This document shows positions 20,062 to 28,896 of a stretch of DNA of 64,000 nt, in pieces. The translations under genes were made by a program, and so were the position numbers. Every line of letters starts with the position of its first letter. Position 1 is the stretch's first letter. The notes beneath the pieces were generated by a model, which worked only from the letters and a program-made list of their open reading frames with translations, ran no database searches and was not told where the DNA came from. Source of the DNA: Pedobacter polaris (GTDB lineage: Bacteria; Bacteroidota; Bacteroidia; Sphingobacteriales; Sphingobacteriaceae); assembly GCF_005116505.1 (NCBI RefSeq), contig NZ_SWBR01000001.1, forward strand, positions 372,001 to 436,000, in the 5' to 3' direction.

Positions 20062-20101
20062 CTGTGTATATTTATTTTTAATGATGATGGTTTCAGTTTA
20101 A

Positions 20102-21949
20102 TCAATTGTTGTATTTAAATGGAAGGCATACCTCAAACGTGGTACCCTTGTCTTTTTCACTACTTACTTTAATAGTGCCACCCATTTCAGTTACTAAATC
20201 TTGCACATAGTTTAATCCCAAACCAAAACCCTTTACATCATGTAAATTTCCTGTCGGAACTCTATAAAACTGATCAAAAATGCGTTTTGTTTGGTCTTTT
20301 GTCATCCCAATGCCCTCATCAATTACTTCAATGTAAAGATTTTTTGCAGTGTTCTTTGTATTAATGCTAATATTTGGGGCATTCATACTGTACTTATTAG
20401 CATTATCTATTAAATTATAAATCACATTCGAGAGATGTAATTCATCTCCCATTATTTCATCTTCCTTAGCATTTAAGTTTAATGCTATTGTTGCATTTCT
20501 CTTCTGAAGCTGTAGCCCCATGCTATCTACAACTGCGGTAATTAAATCATTCACATTTACTGGATTAAACTCTAGGGCAATTTCTTTCCTTTCTAATCGG
20601 GCTACACTTAAAACTCGTTCAATATGATTACCAAGCCGTACGTTTTCATCATAGATTATATTGGCCAGCCTACTGATTCTATTTTTATCCTCTACAATTT
20701 CTGGGTCTTTTAAAGCCTCACTTGCAATCATAATTGTTGCAACCGGAGTTTTAAACTCATGGGTCATGTTATTGATAAAATCCGTTTTCATTTCAGAAAG
20801 TTTTTTCTGACGGATGATGGCATAAATTGTATACGTAAATATAAATATAAGCACCAATAGCAAGCCAACAGATGATGCTAAAGTTGCGAACATATTGCTA
20901 AAAATTGCTGCATTTTTACTTGGCAATCTCAAGTAAATCATCCCTGGATCTTTTGTTGCAACATCATTACTAAACAACACATGAGAATATGTATTATCGG
21001 CAATTGGCTCAACTGAAGAATTCGAAACTTTTCTATAAATTATATTTCTGTTGTTATTAACTGGTGTTATCCAAAAGTCATAGTCCAAAGTAATACCCTT
21101 GCTTAATAATTCGCTTTTTATTAAGGTATCTAAGCTTTCTCTTTCGGGTACTCGTTGAGCCAATGGAACGTCACTATTGTTTATTTCTTTAGCAACATCG
21201 CGAACTAAATCTACACTTTCATTGCTTAAAACATTTACAGTATCTGCATACAAACGATTCAATTCCATCTCATATTTAAGTTGGGCTTTTGCATCTTCAA
21301 CTTTAAATTTAGAAATTAAATCTGGCTCCATACTTGGTAATGAAACCAATAGCGGCAAACCGTCAATTTTACTATATACGAGATATCTAATTGTATCAGG
21401 AAGCTTGCCAACCTGCATCTGTGGCATAGTCTTCGTTTTTCGCGGATTTACAGATCTTCCCAAAAGTTCACCTGTAAACGGATCTCTAACATCAACAATA
21501 TCTAGGGTTGGTTTGTTAATTTTGTCTGCATTAGGATTTTTATAAAGCCTAAAGGTTTCTTCAGAAATAATTTGCGGCTGGACATAATTACTTCTGATGA
21601 TACTATCTTGAGAATTTAAATAATTGATAATCTGTTGTTGCTGATTAATCTTCCTAAGATTTTCATTTTCTTTAAACTTAACTCTAAAAGCAACAATGGT
21701 ATCGGTTTGGCTTCTTATTCCTTTTTCTCTCTGCGCCTTAAGTTCAACATCTTTTCTGTTAATATGACCAGCAACATTGCGCTTTTGCACTTTATTAACT
21801 ACTGCATTTAATGCCTGATTTACATCCTGTTCAAACAATTGAGACTTTAGTTTATACGATTCCTTAATGTAATACAATTGCATTACAAAAACCCCAAGCA
21901 ATGCTAGGGTCATTAAGGCCGTTATTACCCAAAGGCTTCTCTTTTTCAA
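20102..21949 (-). CDS. Membrane sensor histidine kinase (RprX-like)
   Basis: 615 residues. First membrane segment at about 9-27, a long periplasmic region of some 320 residues with no recognised ligand domain, and a second membrane segment near 350-375. The catalytic part has the H-box NNMTHEFKTPV, N-box NLIDNANKYS, G1 motif VIDEGIGM and G2 region GFGLGLNYV. It phosphorylates the response regulator encoded just downstream. The periplasmic domain is rich in charged residues, including heptad-like segments near the N-terminus. Confidence 0.9.
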   Translation of the reverse strand: MKKRSLWVITALMTLALLGVFVMQLYYIKESYKLKSQLFEQDVNQALNAVVNKVQKRNVAGHINRKDVELKAQREKGIRSQTDTIVAFRVKFKENENLRKINQQQQIINYLNSQDSIIRSNYVQPQIISEETFRLYKNPNADKINKPTLDIVDVRDPFTGELLGRSVNPRKTKTMPQMQVGKLPDTIRYLVYSKIDGLPLLVSLPSMEPDLISKFKVEDAKAQLKYEMELNRLYADTVNVLSNESVDLVRDVAKEINNSDVPLAQRVPERESLDTLIKSELLSKGITLDYDFWITPVNNNRNIIYRKVSNSSVEPIADNTYSHVLFSNDVATKDPGMIYLRLPSKNAAIFSNMFATLASSVGLLLVLIFIFTYTIYAIIRQKKLSEMKTDFINNMTHEFKTPVATIMIASEALKDPEIVEDKNRISRLANIIYDENVRLGNHIERVLSVARLERKEIALEFNPVNVNDLITAVVDSMGLQLQKRNATIALNLNAKEDEIMGDELHLSNVIYNLIDNANKYSMNAPNISINTKNTAKNLYIEVIDEGIGMTKDQTKRIFDQFYRVPTGNLHDVKGFGLGLNYVQDLVTEMGGTIKVSSEKDKGTTFEVCLPFKYNN

Positions 21950-22160
21950 CCGTATTAATTATTTAATGTGTTTATTATTATCAATGAGAATGCAAGCTCA
22001 GTTTATTATTTTGGATGAAGTTATCATGTTTGTGCTAACATTGAATAATAGGTTAATCATAATGAATTCATTTAAAGTAATTCAAAAATAAACCATTCAT
22101 AAGCAAAAAAGCTTGTTTTAACACTTTTTAACAGAGTAGCATCCAATTAGTTAAAATACA

Positions 22161-22189
22161 AAAAGCCGTTCAGTATGTCTGAACGGCTT
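22161..22189 (-). terminator. Terminator of the DUF3127 gene
   Basis: Perfect 11-bp stem AAGCCGTTCAG / CTGAACGGCTT with a 5-nt loop. On the minus strand it is followed by TTTTTG. Lies about 30 bp after the stop codon. Confidence 0.9.
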
Positions 22190-22221
22190 AGCTTACTAAT
22201 TTGTAATCTTAAAAAAGATCT

Positions 22222-22590
22222 TTAAAAAGGAAGATCATCTTCCTCACCAGCTGGTGTGTTCAAATCTACTGGAGCAGCATAAGCTGGAGCAGCAGCAGCA
22301 CCTGCCGTATTAGTTAATTGAGTTAATCTCCAAACTATTAAACTATTAAAATAGGTAGTTACACCTTCTTTGTTTGTCCAAGGGCGACCGCGTAAATTGA
22401 AAGAAACTTCAACTTCGTCACCAGGCTTTAAAACATCGAATAATGCTGTTTTATCTTGTATAGCCTCAAACCTGATATATTCAGGGTATGTAGGGTTTTC
22501 TGCGTATTCTATAATTAAATCACGTTTTTTGAACGTTTCACTTACTTGTTGTAATGCACCTATTTCGTGTACTTTGCCTTTAATTTCCAT
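22222..22590 (-). CDS. DUF3127 protein with single-stranded-DNA-binding-protein-like tail
   Basis: 122 residues. Residues 1-90 form the DUF3127 domain (MEIKGKVHEIG ... FNLRGRPWTNKEG), which is predicted to have an OB fold. A low-complexity alanine/proline linker follows, and the protein ends in EEDDLPF. That tail resembles the acidic D-D-x-P-F tip of bacterial SSB, which recruits repair enzymes. Function is not established for the family. It is monocistronic with its own terminator. Binding of single-stranded nucleic acid is an inference from fold and tail. Confidence 0.85.
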   Translation of the reverse strand: MEIKGKVHEIGALQQVSETFKKRDLIIEYAENPTYPEYIRFEAIQDKTALFDVLKPGDEVEVSFNLRGRPWTNKEGVTTYFNSLIVWRLTQLTNTAGAAAAPAYAAPVDLNTPAGEEDDLPF

Positions 22591-22763
22591 TTCAATACTT
22601 ATAATTATACCTAAATCAAATTTCCTAAATTTTATTGATAATTAAGCATGCAATAACATCAAGTTTTCCACACAATTAATAGTTAATTATTTAATTAATA
22701 ACGAAATTCATAGTGCTTTAATATCCAATATATTCTTAAAAATTAATTCTCTTTTTTTATTGG

Positions 22764-22771
22764 TAACTTTG
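22764..22771 (+). promoter_or_regulatory. Candidate -7 promoter element of the RNA methyltransferase gene
   Basis: TAACTTTG is a full match to TAnnTTTG. It ends only 8 bp before the start codon at 22780, so the mRNA leader would be a few bases or none. Confidence 0.5.
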
Positions 22772-22779
22772 CAATTAAT

Positions 22780-23973
22780 ATGATGCAAGTTTTCCAAACC
22801 AAAAGCAAGGTAATTATTACCTGCAATAAAAGGCTTTCGCCTTATTTACAAGAAGAAGTTACAGCTTTAGGCTATGAGATTGTAAGAGATTTTCCAACAG
22901 GTGTTGAGTTAAATATCACTTTAACTGAATGTATTAAGCTAAACCTAAATTTAAGATGTGCCAGTCAGATCTTATATTGCATAAATAGCTTTAAAGCTAA
23001 CACACCTGACGAATTGTATACAAATCTTGTAGCAATGGAATGGGAAGAATTAATTGATTTTGCAGGCTATTTCTCAGTTACCTCCAACGTAGACAATCCT
23101 ACAATTACAACCCCACTTTTTGCAAACTTAAAGGTTAAAGATGCTATTGTAGATCGGTTTAGAGAAAAGAAAAATATTCGCCCTAACTCAGGTTCAGATG
23201 CCAACAAAACTGTTGTACACTTGTATTGGAAAGACGATGAAGCAGATGTTTTCTTAGATACCAGCGGTGAAACCCTTGCTAAACATGGCTATCGTAAAAT
23301 ACCAGGGAAAGCCCCTATGTTAGAAGCTTTAGCAACTAGTACTATCATGGCAACGCAATGGGATCAAAAATCACCATTCGTTAATCCGATGTGTGGTTCT
23401 GGAACTTTGGCAATTGAAGCTGCACTATTGGCAACAAACCGTAGACCAGGTTTATATAGAATGAATTATGGTTTTATGCATATTTTAGGCTATGATGAAG
23501 AAGTTTTTTTTGCAGAACGAAGAATATTAAAAGATCAAGTAATTAAAAATGTCGACTTACAAATAATTGCATCAGATATTTCTGAAGATGCTGTTGATGT
23601 AACACGTAGAAATGCAAAAACAGCAGGCGTTGATACCTTAATTACATTTGAAGTTTGTGATTTCGAAGAAACTCCAGTTCCTGAAGGTGGCAAAGGTGTT
23701 GTTGTCTTTAACCCAGAATACGGTGAGCGCTTAGGAGTTCATAGCAAGTTAGAATTAACTTATAAACGCATTGGCGATTTTATGAAGAAAAATTGCAAAG
23801 GATATCATGGGTACATTTTTACTGGAAATCCTGATTTAGCAAAAAAAATCGGCTTAAAAGCTGATAAAAAAATAGAATTCTACAATGGCAAGCTAGATTG
23901 CAGGATGCTTGAATACGAACTATATGATGGCACTAGAAGGCCTGAAGAAGAACGTCCTAAAGCTAAAAATTAA
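22780..23973 (+). CDS. THUMP-domain class I rRNA guanine-N2 methyltransferase (RlmL N-part-like)
   Basis: 397 residues, possibly starting 3 bases later at a second ATG. The N-terminal ferredoxin-like/THUMP region (about 1-160) is followed by a Rossmann methyltransferase with motif I NPMCGSGTLAIEAAL (about 204-218) and the catalytic motif FNPEYGERLG, equivalent to N-P-P-Y-G in N2-guanine methyltransferases. The layout matches the RlmL/YpsC/TrmG10 group that methylates guanine in 23S rRNA. The P-to-E change in the catalytic motif is noted; I believe it is common in Bacteroidota homologues. Confidence 0.87.
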   Translation: MMQVFQTKSKVIITCNKRLSPYLQEEVTALGYEIVRDFPTGVELNITLTECIKLNLNLRCASQILYCINSFKANTPDELYTNLVAMEWEELIDFAGYFSVTSNVDNPTITTPLFANLKVKDAIVDRFREKKNIRPNSGSDANKTVVHLYWKDDEADVFLDTSGETLAKHGYRKIPGKAPMLEALATSTIMATQWDQKSPFVNPMCGSGTLAIEAALLATNRRPGLYRMNYGFMHILGYDEEVFFAERRILKDQVIKNVDLQIIASDISEDAVDVTRRNAKTAGVDTLITFEVCDFEETPVPEGGKGVVVFNPEYGERLGVHSKLELTYKRIGDFMKKNCKGYHGYIFTGNPDLAKKIGLKADKKIEFYNGKLDCRMLEYELYDGTRRPEEERPKAKN

Positions 23974-24068
23974 GCTTATAAAGTTCTCTTATTAAGCTCA
24001 CCAAAAATGCTTTAAAACCTTTCTACACTAAATTTCGTTTATAGAGTCACAAGTCAACCTATGATTCA

Positions 24069-24326
24069 ATGAAAGAAAAATTAAGATTGGAAATGAAGGA
24101 GGTAGCCTCCAATATTAGAAAAGTGAGGGAGTTTAGAAATTATACGCAAGATTATTTGGCTGCAAAACTTGAAATCTCTCAAAACGCTTATAGTAAAATA
24201 GAGCTTGGATATAGCAAAATAACACTAGATAGGTTATTTCACATTGCTCTAATTTTAGAAGTACAAGTAATGCAGTTGCTTTATTTTGATAAAGATAGCT
24301 TCAATAAACTGGGCCCCTTTGCGTAA
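24069..24326 (+). CDS. XRE-family helix-turn-helix regulator, single domain
   Basis: 85 residues. A Cro/CI-type HTH spans about 12-70, with RKVREFRNYTQDYLAAKL and SQNAYSKIELGYSKI. No ligand domain, dimerisation extension or signal is present. Spacing of 95 bp from the upstream gene and 65 bp to the next suggests it is expressed on its own. Targets unknown. It looks like the stand-alone regulators that Bacteroidota carry in several copies. Confidence 0.85.
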   Translation: MKEKLRLEMKEVASNIRKVREFRNYTQDYLAAKLEISQNAYSKIELGYSKITLDRLFHIALILEVQVMQLLYFDKDSFNKLGPFA

Positions 24327-24391
24327 CTACTTTTCAACATAAGAGATTTTCTAATTTTTTTCGAGATAAATTGCACACTCAAATTTCTATC

Positions 24392-25039
24392 ATGCAAGCT
24401 ATCATCGACCAAACCATCAATTTTGTTAAAATTACATTAGCCAACGCAGAAACTGGGCACGATTGGTTTCATATTGAGCGAGTGTATAAAACTGCTCAAA
24501 CAATTAATATCCTAGAAAAAGGGAATAAATTAGTAGTTGAGTTGGCAGCTTTATTACATGATATTGCTGATAGTAAGTTTAATAATGGCGATGAGGAGAT
24601 TGGTCCAAAAATAGCTGGTGATTTTTTAAAAAGCATTGGTGTATCAGCTGATATCACTTTGCATGTACAAGAAATAATCAGAAATTTATCTTACAAAGCA
24701 AGCCTAGGTGTAATTAATTTTAAATCTAAGGAACTAGACATTGTACAAGATGCTGATCGATTAGATGCAATTGGAGCTATTGGTATAGCTAGGGCTTTCA
24801 CTTATGGCGGTTACAAGAACAGGGTTTTATATGATCCAGCAATTGAAGTAAATTTAAATATGAGCAAGGAAGAATATAAAAATACAACCGCACCCACGCT
24901 CAACCATTTCTATGAAAAATTGCTGCTCCTTAAGGATTTGATGAAAACAGATGCCGGAAAAGCAATGGCCACTCAGCGCCATCAGTTTATGCTTGATTAT
25001 CTTGACCAGTTCTATGCGGAATGGAATGGTAAAAAGTAA
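24392..25039 (+). CDS. HD-domain phosphohydrolase
   Basis: 215 residues from the ATG at 24392 (MQAIIDQTI). A TTG 21 bp upstream is in frame but less likely. Metal-binding HD motifs are visible: H in T-G-H-D-W-F-H-I-E-R-V, the HD doublet LLHDIADSKF, and a later D in VQDADRLDAIGAIG. This is the YedJ/PA-like HD family of small phosphohydrolases acting on nucleotides or similar phosphoesters. The exact substrate is unknown. A single-gene unit. Confidence 0.88.
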   Translation: MQAIIDQTINFVKITLANAETGHDWFHIERVYKTAQTINILEKGNKLVVELAALLHDIADSKFNNGDEEIGPKIAGDFLKSIGVSADITLHVQEIIRNLSYKASLGVINFKSKELDIVQDADRLDAIGAIGIARAFTYGGYKNRVLYDPAIEVNLNMSKEEYKNTTAPTLNHFYEKLLLLKDLMKTDAGKAMATQRHQFMLDYLDQFYAEWNGKK

Positions 25040-25101
25040 TCTTTATTCTTAAAAGCTTTACGTTATACACTTTTAAAAGCTAATATTTTTAGTTTAATTA
25101 C

Positions 25102-25109
25102 TATTTTTG
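25102..25109 (+). promoter_or_regulatory. Candidate -7 promoter element of the radical-SAM DNA-repair pair
   Basis: TATTTTTG fully matches TAnnTTTG and lies 18 bp before the ATG at 25128. Its final TTG is also the first in-frame alternative start codon, so a start call there would fall inside the promoter. Confidence 0.55.
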
Positions 25110-25127
25110 TTAGTATATAAAATTGGT

Positions 25128-26384
25128 ATGTCTGAGCGATTGAGAGAGAAGTTAAACATCTTAGCAGATGCAGCAAAATATGACGTTTCGTGTTCTTCTA
25201 GCGGTAGTGATAGAAAAAACACGAACAAAGGTGTTGGCAACGGACATACATCAGGTATTTGCCATACTTATACAGAAGATGGTCGTTGTGTGTCTCTTCT
25301 TAAAATTTTATTAACCAACCATTGTATCTTCGACTGCGCATACTGCGTATCTAGAAAGAGCAATGACATTGAAAGAGCAGCTTTTACAGTGGATGAGGTG
25401 GTAGAATTGACAATGAATTTCTATCGACGAAACTACATTGAAGGTCTTTTTTTAAGCTCTGGAATTTTTAAGAATGCCGATTTTACCATGGAGCGGCTTT
25501 TAAGAGTAGTTAAAAAACTGCGCTTGGAACAAAATTATAACGGGTATATACATCTTAAAACCATACCCGGAGCTAGTGATGAATTAATTAAAGAGGCTGG
25601 ATTATATGCAGACAGAATGAGCATTAATTTAGAAATGCCTACTGAAAGCGGATTAAAATTACTAGCGCCAGAAAAAAGCCATCAAGATGTAATTAAACCT
25701 TTAGCCTTTGTACAAAACCAAATTGTTCAGTTTAAAGATGAGAAAAAGCTAATTAAGAGTGTTCCGAAATTTGTGCCTGCCGGACAAAGCACACAAATGG
25801 TTATTGGCGCGACGCCAGAAACTGATAAAGACATTATGTATACCGCTGATAGATTTTACAAAAACTTCTCCTTAAAAAGGGTTTATTATTCTGGTTATAT
25901 TCCAATTAGTAACGATACGAGAATGCCGATACTGGGAACTCAGCCCCCTTTATTAAGAGAAAACAGACTTTATCAAACCGATTGGTTAATGCGTTTTTAT
26001 GGCTTTAATGTTAGAGAGATTTTAAATGATGCAAATCCTCATTTAGATATTGACATTGATCCAAAACTAAGTTGGGCCTTAAGAAATCTACACCATTTTC
26101 CAGTTGATATTAATACAGCAGATTACCGAATGATTTTACGAATTCCAGGTATTGGTGTTGGTTCGGCAAATAAAATAGTACAGGCAAGAAAATTTGGAAA
26201 GCTTCACATTTATCAGTTGAAAAATATAGGGGTATCTTATAACAGGGCAAAACATTTTATTAAATGTGCGGACACACCTTTTCAAATGAAAGATTTCCAA
26301 TCTACACAAATTAAAGCCTTTATACTGGCAGAAAGTCAAAGCAAATATTTGAAAACCGATATACAACAACTAATTCTTTTTTAA
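25128..26384 (+). CDS. Putative DNA modification/repair radical SAM protein (TIGR03916 type)
   Basis: 418 residues from the ATG at 25128. The radical-SAM cluster motif C-x3-C-x2-C is seen as NHCIFDCAYC (C66, C70, C73). A C-terminal helix-hairpin-helix (RIPGIGVGSANKIVQARKFG, about 342-361) suggests DNA binding. This two-domain layout defines the family named as a putative DNA modification/repair radical SAM protein. Its stop codon overlaps the start of the next gene (TAATG), and that gene is the standard partner. The reaction is not established; repair of a specific DNA lesion is inferred from the HhH and the partner. Confidence 0.87.
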   Translation: MSERLREKLNILADAAKYDVSCSSSGSDRKNTNKGVGNGHTSGICHTYTEDGRCVSLLKILLTNHCIFDCAYCVSRKSNDIERAAFTVDEVVELTMNFYRRNYIEGLFLSSGIFKNADFTMERLLRVVKKLRLEQNYNGYIHLKTIPGASDELIKEAGLYADRMSINLEMPTESGLKLLAPEKSHQDVIKPLAFVQNQIVQFKDEKKLIKSVPKFVPAGQSTQMVIGATPETDKDIMYTADRFYKNFSLKRVYYSGYIPISNDTRMPILGTQPPLLRENRLYQTDWLMRFYGFNVREILNDANPHLDIDIDPKLSWALRNLHHFPVDINTADYRMILRIPGIGVGSANKIVQARKFGKLHIYQLKNIGVSYNRAKHFIKCADTPFQMKDFQSTQIKAFILAESQSKYLKTDIQQLILF

Positions 26385-27145
26385 TGATTTATGTGTTTGA
26401 TGGAAGTTTAGAAGGCTTACTCACCGCGATTTTTGAATATTTTGAAAGAAAACCAAAGTCTATTGCATTAAAAACTGGGAAACTTTTTCAGCCAGATGCT
26501 TTTACAGAAACATTGCACATTGTAAACGATAGAAAGAAAGCAGATAGAGTTTGGCAAGGCTTGCAGAAAAGATTGGATGGACAATGGAGTAGGAAATTCT
26601 ATTGTGCCTATCTATCAGAATTACCAGAAATTCACAATTCCCTTTTCCATTTTGCATGTTACATTTTCTCAAATGAAGCTGGTGCTGAAAAAAACTATGG
26701 CAATCCATATGTTTTAGTGACTTCACAAATTGCAACCAAAGTAGAAAGAGAAAAACATAGAATGGAAGCATTTATCCGTTTTCAGCATACTGCTGATGGA
26801 ATTTTCTATTGTGGTATAGATCCAGATTTTAATGTTTTGCCTTTAATTGTTAAGCATTTTAAAGACCGTTATGCAGATCAGCAATGGATAATATATGATT
26901 TGAAAAGACACTACGGGTTGTTTTATAATTTGTTATCAGTTGAGGAAATTAGCATAGAACTGAGCAATCAAAATCTTAAGCAACCTTCTAGTAATCAATT
27001 AAGTGAAAAAGAAGAGTTGTATGCCAATTTATGGAAAGATTATTTTAAAAGCACCAATATCGAATCGAGAAAGAACACTAAACTTCATGTAAAACATGTA
27101 CCAAAAAGGTATTGGAAATATTTAACAGAAAAACAGTTGGAGTAA
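26384..27145 (+). CDS. TIGR03915/DUF4130 family putative DNA metabolism protein
   Basis: 253 residues. It opens MIYVFDGSLEGLLTAIFEYF, the usual start of this family, and carries a central region with HRMEAFIRFQ and a late YYG/HYGLFYN-type region (RHYGLFYNL). The family is linked to uracil-DNA glycosylase-like or radical-SAM partners and here overlaps the radical-SAM gene by one base. Predicted to work with it on DNA damage. The catalytic activity is not known. The C-terminal tail (KLHVKHVPKRYWKYL) is basic, in keeping with DNA contact. Confidence 0.85.
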   Translation: MIYVFDGSLEGLLTAIFEYFERKPKSIALKTGKLFQPDAFTETLHIVNDRKKADRVWQGLQKRLDGQWSRKFYCAYLSELPEIHNSLFHFACYIFSNEAGAEKNYGNPYVLVTSQIATKVEREKHRMEAFIRFQHTADGIFYCGIDPDFNVLPLIVKHFKDRYADQQWIIYDLKRHYGLFYNLLSVEEISIELSNQNLKQPSSNQLSEKEELYANLWKDYFKSTNIESRKNTKLHVKHVPKRYWKYLTEKQLE

Positions 27146-27186
27146 AGATTAATTACAAATGCTTTTTCGTTATTTCTTTATCCACT

Positions 27187-27639
27187 TTATTCCGATATAG
27201 AGCCATTAATCCTAATTAAAGTTCTGTATTCATAGCTTATGTTAAAACAATTAGCTTTACCATTATAATCAATTAATGTTGGAATACCTTTACTGTCTAT
27301 TGGAAATTTTTCTACAAAACTGAATTTATTTTGATCTAATTTATTCTCCAGAATTGTAACATTATCCATAATCACAATCCATTTTAGCTTATCCCGGCTC
27401 CAACATCCAACAATTTCATCTGCAACATGTCGATCTATCTTGCTCAAATCTATTTTAACAAAGTCAGATTTTGGTACTGAATTATGGCGACCATCCATTA
27501 TATATCTAATATTTCCCTCTGTTATTATACTAATGCATTGTTTTTTGTCAGGAGAATAGAAATGGTCAACTCTTTTATTACAGCTTACCAAAACGAAACA
27601 ACCAATAAAAAGCAGCATGCTTATAAAAAATGACCTCAT
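27187..27639 (-). CDS. Small lipoprotein of unknown function
   Basis: 150 residues from the ATG at 27639. An upstream in-frame start would add 14 residues before the signal. The N-terminus is a lipoprotein signal with lipobox FVLVSC. The rest holds YSPDKKQCISII and scattered aromatic strands, suggesting a small beta-rich domain; no family recognised. It is convergent with the TIGR03915 gene and divergent from the phoR-like gene. Confidence 0.6.
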   Translation of the reverse strand: MRSFFISMLLFIGCFVLVSCNKRVDHFYSPDKKQCISIITEGNIRYIMDGRHNSVPKSDFVKIDLSKIDRHVADEIVGCWSRDKLKWIVIMDNVTILENKLDQNKFSFVEKFPIDSKGIPTLIDYNGKANCFNISYEYRTLIRINGSISE

Positions 27640-27691
27640 AAAAATCAATAATATTTGAAATCCTAGTGATAAATCTAGCATTTATTTGTCA

Positions 27692-27725
27692 TTAACGTTT
27701 ACTTAACTTATAAAGCGTAAATTAG
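27692..27725 (+). promoter_or_regulatory. Pho-box-like direct repeat and -7 element before the phoR-like gene
   Basis: Two hexamers, TTAACG and TTAACT, repeat with an 11-bp period (27692-27708). After 9 bp comes TAAATTAG (27718-27725), one base off TAnnTTTG. The start codon is at 27730, so the transcript may be nearly leaderless. The arrangement copies the one at 28845-28878. Response regulators of the PhoB type bind 11-bp direct repeats next to the -10 region, which supports the assignment. Confidence 0.55.
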
Positions 27726-27729
27726 CTTC

Positions 27730-28755
27730 ATGAAGCTAAGCATACTTGTTTTAATCACCGCATTTGCTGTTGGCCTTTCTATTGGCATTGTAAATTTCTA
27801 TTTTCAGCATAGTTGGTATTATCTTTTAGTCTCATTTGCCATTTCTTTTATAACCAGTTTTTTGGTTTTCTATTATCTTTTCGAAAAATACATCTACACC
27901 AAAATCAAATTGATTTACAAACTGATTCACAATTTAAAATTGGGAAAAGATTTAAAAGAGGCTTTAGGCGAATACGTGAGTTCTGACCCTATTAATGATG
28001 TTGAGCAAGAAGTAAAAGAATGGGCTGGTGCAAAGAAAAAAGAGATTGACCTACTTAAAAAGCAAGAACAATTTAGACGTGAATTTTTATCTAATGTTTC
28101 TCATGAGTTTAAAACTCCTTTATTTGCAATTCAAGGATATATAGAGACTTTGCAAGATTGCATAGTTGATGATCCGGAGATGGCTGTAAAATTTCTTAAA
28201 AAAGCAGAAAATAACGTAGAGAGATTAAGTTATTTAATTAATGATTTGGATGCCATTTCTAAATTAGAGACTGGTGAGATGCCCATTAATTTTGAAAAAT
28301 TTGATTTCGTTATTTTAGCAAAAGAAGTAATGGAAAATTTAGAGGATCGTGCTTTAACACATAAAATTAAGCTTTCATTTAAAGACAAATATACTGCACC
28401 AACCATGGTTTACGCAGATAGAGAGAAGATTAGGCAGATTATGATTAACCTGCTTCAGAACTCTATTAAATATGGTAATGAAAATGGATCTACGGCTATA
28501 AAAGTTTTCGAACTGCATGATCAGTTTCTTATTGAAGTAACCGATGATGGGATTGGAATTGAAGAAAAACATTTAACCAGATTATTTGAACGTTTCTATA
28601 GAATTGATTCGCACAGAAGCAGACAACAAGGAGGAACAGGACTAGGGCTAGCAATTGTGAAACATATTTTAGAAGCCCATCAACAAACCATCTCTGTTCG
28701 CAGTACACCAAATATTGGAACAACCTTCGCTTTTACCTTGCAGAAGAGCAATTAA
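27730..28755 (+). CDS. phoR: PhoR-like membrane histidine kinase
   Basis: 341 residues. Two adjacent membrane segments (about 3-22 and 29-50) with almost no periplasmic loop, as in PhoR, then a charged linker, the H-box SNVSHEFKTP (H125), N-box NLLQNSIKYG, VTDDGIGI and GGTGLGLAIVKHI. No response-regulator gene is adjacent, so a PhoB partner must be elsewhere. The position directly upstream of a DUF47 protein and a PiT phosphate transporter supports a role in phosphate sensing. A PhoR name is inferred from architecture and context, not from a diagnostic residue. Confidence 0.75.
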   Translation: MKLSILVLITAFAVGLSIGIVNFYFQHSWYYLLVSFAISFITSFLVFYYLFEKYIYTKIKLIYKLIHNLKLGKDLKEALGEYVSSDPINDVEQEVKEWAGAKKKEIDLLKKQEQFRREFLSNVSHEFKTPLFAIQGYIETLQDCIVDDPEMAVKFLKKAENNVERLSYLINDLDAISKLETGEMPINFEKFDFVILAKEVMENLEDRALTHKIKLSFKDKYTAPTMVYADREKIRQIMINLLQNSIKYGNENGSTAIKVFELHDQFLIEVTDDGIGIEEKHLTRLFERFYRIDSHRSRQQGGTGLGLAIVKHILEAHQQTISVRSTPNIGTTFAFTLQKSN

Positions 28756-28844
28756 TTGTATCTCCACATCAAAACATAGAAAATATTTAAACTAAGATCC
28801 TTTAAGTTTTAGCAAACATTAACTCTTGCTATTATATTTATGAA

Positions 28845-28878
28845 TTAACATTAACTTAACATTGGGGTTGTAGCTTTG
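28845..28878 (+). promoter_or_regulatory. Pho-box-like direct repeat and -7 element before the DUF47-PiT operon
   Basis: TTAACA-TTAAC-TTAACA (28845-28861) is a perfect hexamer repeat with an 11-bp period. Nine bases later TAGCTTTG (28871-28878) matches TAnnTTTG fully, and the DUF47 start lies 18 bp beyond. The activator site takes the place of a -33 element, as in PhoB-dependent promoters. Confidence 0.65.
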
Positions 28879-28896
28879 CACCATATATAAATTAAG

